Assembly: GCA_021372245.1 (NCBI GenBank)
Contig: JAJFUV010000037.1
Coordinates: forward strand, 1-57,947
Reading direction: 5' to 3'
Length of the DNA stretch: 57,947 nt
From: Terriglobales bacterium
GTDB lineage: Bacteria; Acidobacteriota; Terriglobia; Bryobacterales; Bryobacteraceae
In this document: piece by piece, positions 27,448 through 36,755 of the stretch
Layout of the letters: the number at the start of each line of letters is the position of its first letter
Position numbering within the stretch: the stretch's first letter is position 1
Program-made: the position numbers and the translations under genes
The notes under the pieces: model-generated
The model's input: the letters and a program-made list of their open reading frames with translations, nothing else
Databases searched by the model: none
Told to the model about the DNA's origin: nothing

Positions 27448-27734
27448 ATGCGGACAAGAAGAGAATTCCTCGACGCGGCGCCGTGTGCGATTCGGGCGAA
27501 CAGATGCTCGCCGGCCGGACGAAGCTGGACGCAGTGGCCATCTTCAGCGGCGCGCCGGATCATTACCGGTACGTCGAGATGTGCATGGAGCGCGGGTTGC
27601 ACACCATCAGCGCCGTGCCGGCCGTGGACGTCTATGAGGCGCTGCCGATGAGGGTTCCCGGCATTGTGGCGCATCGGTCGTCGCTAAAAAGCGGTGATCA
27701 ACTCAAAGTACCTCAATTCGACAAGCGAGCTTAA
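27448..27734 (+). pseudogene. Degenerate Gfo/Idh/MocA oxidoreductase
   Basis: A Tat-type start (MRTRREFLDAA) at 27448 runs into a frame with no further similarity. In the next frame, after a deletion of the GxGxxG region, an oxidoreductase-like stretch reappears: AVCDSGEQ, LDAVAIFSGAPDHYRYVEMC, then MERGLHTISAVPA. It ends after about 90 residues, where full-length members have 350-450. The gene therefore carries at least one frameshift, an internal deletion and a 3' truncation. A TATAAT lies at 27431-27436 just upstream. The GH2 gene begins 4 nt after the end of this remnant. Confidence 0.75.
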
Positions 27735-27738
27735 TCCT

Positions 27739-30678
27739 ATGAAACGCCGTCACTTCCTTTCCGCCGCTGTTCCCGCCACCCTGAGCTTCTCCGCGCGTCC
27801 GGCGCCGGGCGCGACAGGCGTGGCCGAGTTCACGCTTCCACTGGAGACCGGCTGGCGGATTTGCACGGACCCGGACAACCGGGGCCGCACCGCACGCTGG
27901 TTCGATCAGCCCCTGGCCGGCGCGATCGAAACCAGCGTCCCCGCCATCATCCAGCAGCATTTTCCGGGCTATCACGGCGTCGCCTGGTACCAATGCGAAT
28001 TTCAGGCACCAGCCCATCCACTGCGCGGCGGACGTTACATTCTGCGCTTTTCGGCTGTCGATTATCTGGCCGAGGTCTGGCTCAACGGCGCGCCGGCCGG
28101 CAAACACGAGGGCGGCGAAACGCCGTTTGCGTTCGATGTCACGAGCTTATTGAAGCCCGGCGCAACCAACCGTCTCACGGTCCGTGTGCTCAATCCGGCC
28201 AAGGAACCCATCGACGGCTATACGCTGCAGGAAATTCCGCACCGGAACAAGGATGTCCCCTTCACGCCGGGCCGGTCGTTCGACACGGGCGGCATCACGG
28301 AGCCGGTGGAACTCGTCATGGCACCGGCCGTCCGCGCCGACGACCTGTTCATCCGCGCGGACCCGAGGACCGGCGCCGTCCGCGTGCGGGCCGAACTCCG
28401 CAACGACACGGGCAAGGCCCTCGCGACGCGCTGGAAATTCCGCATCGCCCCGGCTGCGGGTGGCTCGACGGTTGTGGCGTTCGAGCATGTAACGAAGCTG
28501 GCTCCGGGCGAGAAGACCGTGGAGATTGAAACCATCCTCGCCCATCCACGCCTCTGGGACCTGGCCGATCCCTACTTGTATCGTCTCAGCGTGGCGCTAG
28601 ATGGCGGCCCTGTCGAGTGGTCGGTGCGTTTCGGTTTCCGGGACTTCCGCATTGTCGACGGCTATTTCCGCCTGAACGGCCGGCGCATCTTCCTGCGCAG
28701 CACGCATACCGGTAACCACGCGCCCATCGGTCAGATCATCGCCCCGCGCGAGGCACCGGATCTGCTACGCCGAGACCTTCTTCTCGCCAAAACTTCCGGT
28801 TTCAACGCGGTCCGGTTCATCGCTGGTGTCGCACATCCGTATCAATTGGATCTCTGCGACGAAATCGGCCTGATGGTTTACGAGGAATGCTACGCCGGCT
28901 GGGAATTGAAGGACTCGCCCGCCATGGCGGCGCGGTTCGACGAAGCCACCCTCGGCATGGTGCGCCGCGACCGCAACCACCCCAGCGTCACCATCTGGGG
29001 CCTTCTAAATGAAACCGATGACGGGCCAGTGTTCCGCCACGCCGTAGCCTGCCTCCCCGCCATCCGCAAGCTGGATGACACGCGCCTGGTGCTGCTCTCG
29101 AGCGGACGGTGGGACTGCCAGCGCTCGATCGGTTCGGCCAGTAACCCCGACACAAGCGACTGGCAGCATGTGTGGGGCGCGGAAGCGCCCGGCGCGGAGC
29201 CCGCCTCCAGGAAATGGAATTCCATGCTCGGCGGCTACTTCGAGAAGGCGGGCGACGCACACGTCTATCCCCGTGTTCCGCAGGCGGCGGAAGTGAACCA
29301 GTTCTTCAGCACGGTGGGCCGCGACACCAAGCCCGTGTTTCTCTCCGAATACGGGATCGGCAGCATGATGAACGTGATCCGCGAGGCACGGCGCTTTGAG
29401 CAGGCCGGCGCGAACCCGAACCTGGAAGACTTCGCGCTCCTGCGTTCCATGGCCGAGCGGCTTACGGCGGATTGGATCCGGTTCAGGATGGACGGCGTGT
29501 ATCCCTTCCCCGAGGATCTGCTCGAAGCCAGCCAGCGCCTCATGGCGCGTCATCGCCGTCTGGGCTTCGATCACATCAGGTCCAACCCGAAGATCTGCGG
29601 GTTCAACGTGACCGGCATGCTGGATCACGGCATCACGGGCGAGGGTTTGTGGCGCTTCTGGCGCGACTGGAAGCCCGGCATGGCGGATGCGCTCGAAGAC
29701 GGATGGGCGCCGCTTCGCTGGTGCCTTTTTGTGAATCCGACGCACGCTTACTCAGGGACGCCCTTGCGTGTGGAGGCCGTGTTGGCCAATGAGGATGTGC
29801 TCCCGCCCGGCGAATACCCGGCGAGGTTCCGGATCTGCGGGCCGGAAGGCGTGGCCTGGGATTTCCGGACGACCGCCCGGATCCCTCGCCCGGCTTCGGG
29901 CACCGATGCCCCTCTCGCCGTCCCCGCCCTCGACCAGGAGGTCCGCATCGACGGTCCGGCCGGGCGCTATGAACTGGTGGCCGAACTGGAACGGGGCGGC
30001 GCGCCGTTCGGTAGGCGTACAGAATTCGACTTGAGCGCACCCGGGGCTCTCCCGCCCTTGAGCGGCGCGGCCCTCGCCTGGGGACTGCCTACCCAGGCAG
30101 TGAAGTGGCTGCTGAGTCAAGGAATTGCGCTCGAAACTTACAGCAACACATCAGCTCTCGCAAGCGACCTGATCCTGATCGGCGACGTCTCTAAATCCCA
30201 TGATGACGCCCTTTGGGCGGACATCCGCCGCCGTATGGAGCGGGGCGCCACTGCGGTTTTCTTCGCTCCACAGGCCTTCCGTGAAGGTAAGGATTCCACC
30301 GCCCGCCTGCCGCTCGCGAAGAAGGGACGGGCCTGGGATTTCCACGACTGGCTTTACCACAAGGAGTGCGTTGCCCGCCGTCACCCGGCCTTCGAAGGCC
30401 TCCCCGCCCCGGGCATCCTGGACTGGTACTACTACGGGCCGGTCATCCCGCGCTACTTCTTCGATGGCTTGGATGCCCCTGACGAAACGGCCGCTGCGGC
30501 CTTTGCCACCGGCTACTCCACCCCCGGCGGTTACGCGGGCGGACTGCTGCTGGGAGCTTACAAGCTGGGTCCGGGAAGGCTGATTCTGAACACTTTCAGA
30601 CTGCTGGAACATGCCGGAACACATCCGGCGGTGGATCGGATGCTCGTAAATATCGTGCGTTGGGCCGCGCGCAGGTGA
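27739..30678 (+). CDS. GH2-family glycoside hydrolase, leader peptide
   Basis: This 979-aa enzyme of the beta-galactosidase/glucuronidase/mannosidase family has a leader MKRRHFLSAAVPATL. An N-terminal jelly-roll (about 30-190), an Ig-like domain and a TIM barrel follow. The acid/base sits in WGLLNETDDG (E425) and the nucleophile in FLSEYGIG (E537). A long C-terminal region, including further beta domains, follows. The start at 27739 is chosen for the leader; an in-frame ATG at 27694 adds 15 residues. It abuts the Gfo/Idh remnant upstream and ends 1 nt before the convergent regulator's stop. The exact substrate is unknown. Confidence 0.9.
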   Translation: MKRRHFLSAAVPATLSFSARPAPGATGVAEFTLPLETGWRICTDPDNRGRTARWFDQPLAGAIETSVPAIIQQHFPGYHGVAWYQCEFQAPAHPLRGGRYILRFSAVDYLAEVWLNGAPAGKHEGGETPFAFDVTSLLKPGATNRLTVRVLNPAKEPIDGYTLQEIPHRNKDVPFTPGRSFDTGGITEPVELVMAPAVRADDLFIRADPRTGAVRVRAELRNDTGKALATRWKFRIAPAAGGSTVVAFEHVTKLAPGEKTVEIETILAHPRLWDLADPYLYRLSVALDGGPVEWSVRFGFRDFRIVDGYFRLNGRRIFLRSTHTGNHAPIGQIIAPREAPDLLRRDLLLAKTSGFNAVRFIAGVAHPYQLDLCDEIGLMVYEECYAGWELKDSPAMAARFDEATLGMVRRDRNHPSVTIWGLLNETDDGPVFRHAVACLPAIRKLDDTRLVLLSSGRWDCQRSIGSASNPDTSDWQHVWGAEAPGAEPASRKWNSMLGGYFEKAGDAHVYPRVPQAAEVNQFFSTVGRDTKPVFLSEYGIGSMMNVIREARRFEQAGANPNLEDFALLRSMAERLTADWIRFRMDGVYPFPEDLLEASQRLMARHRRLGFDHIRSNPKICGFNVTGMLDHGITGEGLWRFWRDWKPGMADALEDGWAPLRWCLFVNPTHAYSGTPLRVEAVLANEDVLPPGEYPARFRICGPEGVAWDFRTTARIPRPASGTDAPLAVPALDQEVRIDGPAGRYELVAELERGGAPFGRRTEFDLSAPGALPPLSGAALAWGLPTQAVKWLLSQGIALETYSNTSALASDLILIGDVSKSHDDALWADIRRRMERGATAVFFAPQAFREGKDSTARLPLAKKGRAWDFHDWLYHKECVARRHPAFEGLPAPGILDWYYYGPVIPRYFFDGLDAPDETAAAAFATGYSTPGGYAGGLLLGAYKLGPGRLILNTFRLLEHAGTHPAVDRMLVNIVRWAARR

Positions 30679-31410
30679 CTATTTTTCCGGGACGTGCAAG
30701 CCCTTGTGGATGGCGTAAAGCGCGAGTTCCAGACGGTCTGAAACGCCGAGTTTGTCGAAAATGTTGTGCAGATGGTTCTTTACCGTCTGCTCGCTGATAA
30801 ACATTTTCTCCGCCATTTCCTTGTTCTTGTATCCCTGCGCCACCAGGGTGACGATCTCGCGCTCGCGTGTGCTCAATGGAGACCGCTCACGGCCACGGCC
30901 TCCCGATGAATTATTGCTGTCAAGCGGGCTGGAAAACTGGCGCATCACGGCGGCGGTAGTGTGCGAATCCAACCAGATCTCGCCCCCGTACACTTTCCTG
31001 ATGCTCTTAACAATCATCTCCGGCGCAGTTTGCTTCAGGACAATGCCGGAGCAGCCAAACTTCATTGCCTGAACGAATTCGTTCTTATCCTCGGACGCAG
31101 TCAGGACAATGACGTGGATCTTACGCCCCGAGCCTTGCAGTCTCTGCAAGGCCGTCAACCCATCCATGCCAGGCATGCGCAGATCCAGAAGGACAACATC
31201 TACTTCCATATTCTGGAGTATCTCCAGCACTTCGTGGCCATCGCCTGCTTCCGCAACCACGTCGATGTCTTCTTCCAAAGATAGAAGACGTCGAATCCCG
31301 TCCCGTACGATGGGGTGATCATCGGCGATCATCACGCGAATTCGAGGCTTGCTCGTTGCCGGAGAGCAATTCTCGTTGCCGTCGGCGGGCGCTCCAAAGG
31401 TATTTTCCAT
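30679..31410 (-). CDS. NarL/FixJ-type response regulator
   Basis: This 243-aa protein has a receiver domain with phospho-acceptor D76 (VVLLDLRMPGMDG) and acidic pair D30/D31. After a Ser/Gly-rich linker comes a LuxR-type helix-turn-helix (LSTREREIVTLVAQGYKNKEMAE...). It would activate or repress genes on phosphorylation. No partner kinase gene is adjacent; the kinase at 33543-36413 is paired with an NtrC-type regulator. A good promoter lies upstream at 31438-31466. Confidence 0.93.
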   Translation of the reverse strand: MENTFGAPADGNENCSPATSKPRIRVMIADDHPIVRDGIRRLLSLEEDIDVVAEAGDGHEVLEILQNMEVDVVLLDLRMPGMDGLTALQRLQGSGRKIHVIVLTASEDKNEFVQAMKFGCSGIVLKQTAPEMIVKSIRKVYGGEIWLDSHTTAAVMRQFSSPLDSNNSSGGRGRERSPLSTREREIVTLVAQGYKNKEMAEKMFISEQTVKNHLHNIFDKLGVSDRLELALYAIHKGLHVPEK

Positions 31411-31437
31411 GACCGTAATCCCTGTCGTAACGATTCG

Positions 31438-31466
31438 ATTCTAAAACCCACTTAGTACTCAGTCAA
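31438..31466 (-). promoter_or_regulatory. Sigma-70 promoter of the NarL-type regulator
   Basis: Minus-strand TTGACT (31461-31466) and TAGAAT (31438-31443) are separated by exactly 17 nt. The -35 lies in the palindrome TCAATTGA (31463-31470), which also supplies a TTGACG on the plus strand, although no matching -10 was found there. Transcription would start near 31431, about 20 nt before the ATG. Confidence 0.6.
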
Positions 31467-31593
31467 TTGACGTTCCCCTGGTACTATTCTGGCATTTCAC
31501 CTTAATACCGCACAGATAGTTTTAGTAGTCTACCCCCATTTGCGCCATCCGAAATCCCACCCGTCCATCTTAACTCAGACGCGAAACATCATT

Positions 31594-32064
31594 ATGATAG
31601 GATCCATGGGCGATGCTGGGACGAAGTCATCTGTGGATGCCGAACCTTCCGCGCGCTGGGAGGACGTATGGCTGATCTGGCTTTTGGCCATCGTCGCGGG
31701 CCTGGCGGGGGGGCTGATCGCGTCCCGTTTCCTCTGGGATTCAGGCACGGCCACCGCGCTGGCGCTCCAGGCCGACAGGCAATCGGGCGAGCTGCAGATC
31801 CGATGGGACCCGCGCTCCACCGCGGCTAAAGGCGCGCAACGCGCGGTCGTCACGCTTACAGGGGAGACCGGCTCGGTGGAACTCGTCTGCGACCGAACCT
31901 GTCTCGCCCGAGGCAGCCTCAGTTACCCCTGGCAAGAGTCCACGGCCGATATCGGCATGAAGCTGCTGGGCAAGGCGGGAGGCACCGCCCAAGAACATAC
32001 CAGGCTGGTTGCTAACACCCCCAACGGATCATCTGCACCGGACGCGGGCCCCACTCCCCCGTGA
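31594..32064 (+). CDS. Small membrane-anchored protein of unknown function
   Basis: About 156 residues from the ATG at 31594 (an in-frame ATG at 31606 and an upstream one at 31540 are alternatives). A single transmembrane helix (VWLIWLLAIVAGLAGGLIASRF) is followed by a beta-type domain that might lie outside the membrane (GELQIRWDPRS, GETGSVELVCDRT). It ends in a Pro/Ser-rich tail. I recognise no family. It stands alone, convergent with the NtrC-type regulator. Confidence 0.5.
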   Translation: MIGSMGDAGTKSSVDAEPSARWEDVWLIWLLAIVAGLAGGLIASRFLWDSGTATALALQADRQSGELQIRWDPRSTAAKGAQRAVVTLTGETGSVELVCDRTCLARGSLSYPWQESTADIGMKLLGKAGGTAQEHTRLVANTPNGSSAPDAGPTPP

Positions 32065-32080
32065 AGGTTTCCCGCGCGGC

Positions 32081-33550
32081 TTACGCCCCGCGCTCGGCCT
32101 TCGCATCGACCTTCTTGCGGATTTCGATGTTCAGCCGTTTGATCTTCTGATTGAGCGTCGAGAGGGGGATGTGCAGCGATTCGGCCGCGTCGGTCTGGCT
32201 CCAGTTGGCCGATTCCAGCACCTCGAGGATCTTGCGGCGCTCGAAATCCGCCACAACTTCGAACAAGGACGCCTCAGGCGACAGATAGCCGCTCGAGTCG
32301 CGACGGATGCGCATGCCGCTGGCCTGCAGCAGGAAGTCCGGCAACACGCCCACGGGGACGATGGGGTCAGTGGTAAGCACCACGGCGCGCTCCACCACGT
32401 TCTCCAGTTCCCGCACGTTGCCCGGCCAGTTGTGCTCCATGAGAATCGACATGGCGTCCGGCTCGAACTTCAGCAGCGACCGGCGGCTAGAGTCCAGAAA
32501 CTTCTCGTTCTCCAGACAGTATTTCGTGAAGAAGTAGTCGACCAGCGCCGGGATGTCTTCTTTGCGGTCGCGCAACGGCGGCAGCGAAAGGTTGATGACG
32601 TTGATGCGGTAGAACAAGTCCTCGCGGAACTTGCCTTCTTCGACCAGCTTGCGCAGATCCGAATTGGTGGCCGCCAGAATCCTGACGTCCACCTTCACGG
32701 TTTCGCCCGAGCCGAGGGGCATAAACTCTTTTTCCTGCATGACGCGCAGCAGCTTGGCCTGCACGTCCAGGCTGATGGTCCCGATTTCGTCGAAGAAAAT
32801 CGTGCCGCCGTTGGCGATTTCGAAATAACCGCGCTGGCGCGCCACGGCGCCCGTGAAAGACCCCTTCTCGTGGCCGAAAAGCGTGCTTTCCAGCAATTCC
32901 AGCGGCAGCGAGCCGCTGTTGACCGCCACGAACGGCTGATCGGCGCGCGGCGAATTGGCGTGGATTGCCTTCGCAATCAGTTCCTTGCCGGTGCCGGTCT
33001 CGCCGGTGATCAGGATGTTGGCGCGGCTGGGGGCCACCTGCGTCACCAGGTCCAGGACCCGGAGCATCCGATCGCTCTTTCCTATGATGTTCGGGAAACT
33101 GTAGCGCTGCTTCAAGGCGCGCTTGAGCTGGACGTTCTCTTCCTCCAGCCGCCGCTTGCCGATCATGCGGTCGATTTCGATCAGCAGCTTCTCGTTGTCC
33201 CAAGGCTTCGAGAAGTAGTCGTTAGCGCCGGCCTTCAGGGCATTGACGGCTACTTCGATCGATCCGTAGGCCGTAATGAGGAAGATGGGCGTCTCGGAGT
33301 CGCGCTCGCGCACGTCGGCAAGCACATCCATGCCGGAGCGGTCCGGCATCATCAGGTCGAGCAGCACCAGATCGTAACCGCGGTGTTCGAGCTTGCGCAG
33401 ACCTTCGGCCGCGTTCGAGGCCGTATCGATCTGGTACCCTTCGGTGGCGAGGAGATCTTCCAGGCTCTCGCGAATATCGGCTTCGTCGTCAACTACCAGG
33501 ATGCGCCCCTTAGGGGCTTCAATCCGCTCTTCGCTGGTCTGTTCAGGCAT
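32081..33550 (-). CDS. NtrC-family sigma-54-dependent response regulator
   Basis: This 489-aa enhancer-binding protein has a receiver domain with D65 ([10 protein letters not shown]), an AAA+ domain with Walker A GETGTGKE (183-190), and the sigma-54 contact loop as GSFTGA (230-235). Walker B-type FFDEIG and a C-terminal Fis-type helix-turn-helix ([26 protein letters not shown]) follow. It activates sigma-54 promoters. It is translationally linked to the upstream kinase (8-nt overlap), forming a two-component pair. A near-match to a sigma-54 site lies at 36576-36591, but the spacing is off by one. Confidence 0.95.
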   Translation of the reverse strand: MPEQTSEERIEAPKGRILVVDDEADIRESLEDLLATEGYQIDTASNAAEGLRKLEHRGYDLVLLDLMMPDRSGMDVLADVRERDSETPIFLITAYGSIEVAVNALKAGANDYFSKPWDNEKLLIEIDRMIGKRRLEEENVQLKRALKQRYSFPNIIGKSDRMLRVLDLVTQVAPSRANILITGETGTGKELIAKAIHANSPRADQPFVAVNSGSLPLELLESTLFGHEKGSFTGAVARQRGYFEIANGGTIFFDEIGTISLDVQAKLLRVMQEKEFMPLGSGETVKVDVRILAATNSDLRKLVEEGKFREDLFYRINVINLSLPPLRDRKEDIPALVDYFFTKYCLENEKFLDSSRRSLLKFEPDAMSILMEHNWPGNVRELENVVERAVVLTTDPIVPVGVLPDFLLQASGMRIRRDSSGYLSPEASLFEVVADFERRKILEVLESANWSQTDAAESLHIPLSTLNQKIKRLNIEIRKKVDAKAERGA

Positions 33551-36413
33551 TCACCGGTTTCCTAGCGGCGGGGAAATCCAGAACGAAACGGGTGCCGGCG
33601 CCGGGCCGGCTGTCCACTTCGATCGTACCGCCGTGTTCCTTTACGATGCCATAAGTCACCGCAAGGCCCAAACCGGTGCCTTTCCGCGTCGCCTTCGTCG
33701 TGAAGAAAGGATCGTAGATTCGCGCCAGATTCTCCGGCGGGATGCCGTGCCCGCTGTCGGCCACTTCCACCCTCACGGAGCCGTTGTCGCTCCAGGTCCG
33801 AATTGTGAGATCGCCGCCGCCTTCCATGGCGTCACGCGCATTCAGGAACAGGTTCAGGAAAACCTGCTGAAGTTTGCCGAGATCGCCCCGGATTTCGGGC
33901 AGCGGTTCGCCCGCCTCAAAGTGCACCCGAACCTTGGCGCTTTCAAGCTGATGCTCGATGAGGGTGAGCGTTTCGCGGATGGCGCGGTTCAGGCACACTT
34001 CGCCGAGTTCTTTTGGCGATGTACGCGAGAAATTCAGCAGCGAGTTCACGATCTCGCTGGCGCGGAATGTCTGCTTGGCGATCTTGTCCAATAGCCGGGA
34101 CTTCTGTTCGTCGCCGGAAATCTGCTTGGCCAACATCTGCGCGTATGTCGAAATGACCGCCAGAGGCGTGTTCACTTCGTGCGCCACGCCTGCCGCAAGC
34201 AGTCCGATGGAACTCATCTTGTCGGCCTGCATCAATCGCCGTTCGAGCTCGTTGCGCTCGGTGACGTCGTCGAGGATGATCAGGCGCCCGATGCGCTCGC
34301 TGTCCTTGGACACCAATGGCGCGATGGCGATGTTCAGCACCAGTTCGCCCGACGGCTCGGAACCATCTGCGACGCGCGCCGGCATGTCGTCAGCCGCAAC
34401 GGCGAGCTTGTAGACATTGTGGATGCCGGTTTCATTCTTCACCCGCTCGAACTGCTCCGCCAGTGCGGCCGGGAACAGCTCGTCGAGGCGGCGGCCCACG
34501 GCGGCGTCGCGCGGGATGCCCGTCAGCCGCTCCATCTGGCTATTCCAGCTCTCCACGCGGTCGTCCAGATCGGCGGCCAGGATGCCCACGCTGATCGACT
34601 CGACGATGTTCTCGGAAAACTCCTTGAGCCGTTCGTTCTCTTGCACCTTCCGCTCAAGCGAGTTGTACAGGCGCGAGTTCTCGATGGCGATTCCTACCGA
34701 CCCCGCCAGCGCTACCAGCAGATCGACATCGTCGCTGGACAGGAAGTCCCCTTTGTCGGTCCGGCTGACGCCAATGTAGGCTATCGTGCGGCCGCGCACA
34801 ATGCACGGAATGTAATAGGTAAGGTCCAGATCGGCGATGGTCTGCCGCACCGACTGCGGCCAGTCTCGGGACTTCACGTCGATAAAGTGCCGCGTTCGCT
34901 CCATGAACAAGTAAGGACCTTCGGGCTTCTGAACCAGGAAGCTGAGGTCGAGTGAGTCTCCGTTGGTAAGAAGCTTTCCCGAGCGGTCGCGCACACCCAC
35001 GGCCTTCTGCAGGCGGAACTTTCCGGCGCCCTCGTCGTACAGGAAGAATGCCACCGCCGGGATCGAAAGCGTGCGCGCCAACCGGTCCGCCACCGCGGTC
35101 AGCGTGGCGTCCAGGTCCGTCTCGGAACCCAGTTCGCGCGCGAATTCGGTCAGCGTCTGGCGGTAATCGTAACGGTCTTTATAGAAGTAGTAACGGTCGA
35201 GCTGCTCTTGAATCCAATTGCGAATGGGCTGAAAGACGAAGGTGGCGATCAACACCAGGGTGACGAATGCCGATGGGCTGACCTCTTCCGACCTGCCGAG
35301 GGAGAGGATCAAGCCGTAAAACACGCCCAGCACGCACAAGGTGGCCAATGTGTACACGTAGCCCTGCTGGAAGATGACATCCACGTCCATCAACCTGTAG
35401 CGCAGGATGGCGTAGGCCCAGGCCAAGGGGATAAACACCAGCGAGAGCACCGACAGCTTCATCGCCGTGCCGGGCACAGCGCCCAGCATGTACGGAATCA
35501 CGTAAAAAACCGTGTATGGGACCACGCCGGCAACCGCGCCATTGCGCAACCATTTCAACTGCTGGCGCACAATGGGCTCCTCTGTCCCGCTATAGCGGAG
35601 TGTGAGCACTGCCGCTCCCAGTAGGTAGCCCACTGCAAGGAACGGCACCCAAATGCGGTCCAATAGCCAATTCAGCTCCACCGGCGAGATGTTGATGCGC
35701 AAAACCCCCGAAGCCACCGCGCCGTAAAGCGCCAGAAGACTCAGCGCGGGGACGTAGAGCAGGACCGACGCAAAGCGACGCCGGAACAGCCGCACCGGAT
35801 CGGGGAAGATCAAGCTGAAGTGCAGGAAGATCGTGGGAGCAAGCAGGCCCGCCGCCACGTTTCCCCAATAGATCACCTTGTCGAAGTCGTTGAGTTTGCC
35901 CGTGTAGTGAAATGTGAACAGGATAAAAGAAGCCAGGCAGAGCAGGTAGAAGTGCTGAGCTTTCTCAGCCGTGTCGCGCCGGAAATAAACGAACAGCCCG
36001 ATCGCCAGGTACGCGAAGCCGATCAGGTACTGATAGTAGAGCGTCGGTTCCTCCGGCCGCTCCCCCACAATCAGCTTGGCTTTGACTTCGACGCCGGCCC
36101 GGCGAATGACGTACTCGGTAGTATTCCAGGATCCTACTCCCACCAGGATCCGCGAGATATCCAGAGCATTCCCAATGGAGAGGCCGCCAATCCGCAGCAC
36201 GACGTCGCCCGTCCGGAGACCGGCCTTATCGCCGGGCCCGCCGGGGAAGACGTAAAACGCCTCCACGCCTGCCTGACGGTCAACCCAGGTGACCCCGTCT
36301 TCAGGCAGCCGGAAACGGCTCTGCTGCTGGAGGTTAATGCCGGCGGAGACAATGGCAGCCGCAGTCAGAATGACCAGGAGTGCGCTGGAAATCTGGACTT
36401 TTAGGTCTTTCAT
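33543..36413 (-). CDS. Sensor histidine kinase with PDZ, multi-TM, GAF and PAS domains
   Basis: This 956-aa kinase is the partner of the NtrC-type regulator. After a first transmembrane helix (8-28) comes a PDZ-like domain (about 48-118; GGPGDKAGLRTGDVVLRIGG). Seven or eight membrane segments (about 125-385), a GAF domain (about 425-600) and a PAS domain (about 605-735) follow. The HisKA helix has the phospho-His H745 (GVAHEVNTP) and the ATPase has FLNARDAM, DSGHGIPP and GTGLGLA. A PDZ placed outside the membrane suggests sensing of peptide ends or a protein partner in the periplasm (inference). Confidence 0.94.
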   Translation of the reverse strand: MKDLKVQISSALLVILTAAAIVSAGINLQQQSRFRLPEDGVTWVDRQAGVEAFYVFPGGPGDKAGLRTGDVVLRIGGLSIGNALDISRILVGVGSWNTTEYVIRRAGVEVKAKLIVGERPEEPTLYYQYLIGFAYLAIGLFVYFRRDTAEKAQHFYLLCLASFILFTFHYTGKLNDFDKVIYWGNVAAGLLAPTIFLHFSLIFPDPVRLFRRRFASVLLYVPALSLLALYGAVASGVLRINISPVELNWLLDRIWVPFLAVGYLLGAAVLTLRYSGTEEPIVRQQLKWLRNGAVAGVVPYTVFYVIPYMLGAVPGTAMKLSVLSLVFIPLAWAYAILRYRLMDVDVIFQQGYVYTLATLCVLGVFYGLILSLGRSEEVSPSAFVTLVLIATFVFQPIRNWIQEQLDRYYFYKDRYDYRQTLTEFARELGSETDLDATLTAVADRLARTLSIPAVAFFLYDEGAGKFRLQKAVGVRDRSGKLLTNGDSLDLSFLVQKPEGPYLFMERTRHFIDVKSRDWPQSVRQTIADLDLTYYIPCIVRGRTIAYIGVSRTDKGDFLSSDDVDLLVALAGSVGIAIENSRLYNSLERKVQENERLKEFSENIVESISVGILAADLDDRVESWNSQMERLTGIPRDAAVGRRLDELFPAALAEQFERVKNETGIHNVYKLAVAADDMPARVADGSEPSGELVLNIAIAPLVSKDSERIGRLIILDDVTERNELERRLMQADKMSSIGLLAAGVAHEVNTPLAVISTYAQMLAKQISGDEQKSRLLDKIAKQTFRASEIVNSLLNFSRTSPKELGEVCLNRAIRETLTLIEHQLESAKVRVHFEAGEPLPEIRGDLGKLQQVFLNLFLNARDAMEGGGDLTIRTWSDNGSVRVEVADSGHGIPPENLARIYDPFFTTKATRKGTGLGLAVTYGIVKEHGGTIEVDSRPGAGTRFVLDFPAARKPVNA

Positions 36414-36755
36414 GTCTCCATCCCGGCTCTCGGGAACGTCTTGCTACACTGCTTCGCCTCCCTGCTTAGCACGTAGCTTGCCAGTCTCCCACGCACGGGT
36501 AAGTCCAAGACGTTACACCAACTTACTGGTGATGGTAAACCGCCGGCCCGAATTTCCTTCACATTTTGGGAGAATTGGCATACTGAGTTGCGGAGCCTAC
36601 AACACAGTGTAACCCAACACCGCGCGCGGCGCGTCTAACCTCCCGGATCGCACAAGAACCGCCGGGCTGGCTTGGCGATCGTCTCCTTGACGGTCCTTCG
36701 CGGGGAGACCTAAAATTGAGGTTGCAGGTGAAGACTTCCAGCATTTCCGAGGAGT
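36414..36755. other. Intergenic region between the kinase and the GWxTD gene
   Basis: This 342-nt gap holds the promoter of the GWxTD gene at its right end and the minus-strand upstream region of the kinase gene at its left end. A small CACCA/TGGTG hairpin lies near 36517-36532. I see no small gene, RNA gene or repeat in it. Confidence 0.5.
36687..36716 (+). promoter_or_regulatory. Sigma-70 promoter of the GWxTD gene
   Basis: TTGACG (36687-36692) and TAAAAT (36711-36716) are separated by 18 nt. The transcript would begin near 36723, about 33 nt before the start codon at 36756. Confidence 0.6.

Noticed and set aside
31467..31487. Plus-strand TTGACG with TACTAT as a promoter for the small membrane protein gene
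   Set aside because: The spacing of 9 nt is too short for a sigma-70 promoter.
32009..33565. A 518-codon plus-strand open frame opposite the NtrC-type regulator
   Set aside because: It is complementary to well-conserved motifs of the regulator and has no protein-like composition of its own.
36576..36591. A TTGGCA...TTGC pattern resembling a sigma-54 promoter upstream of the GWxTD gene
   Set aside because: The spacing between GG and GC is 11 nt, not 10, and a good sigma-70 promoter lies closer to the gene.
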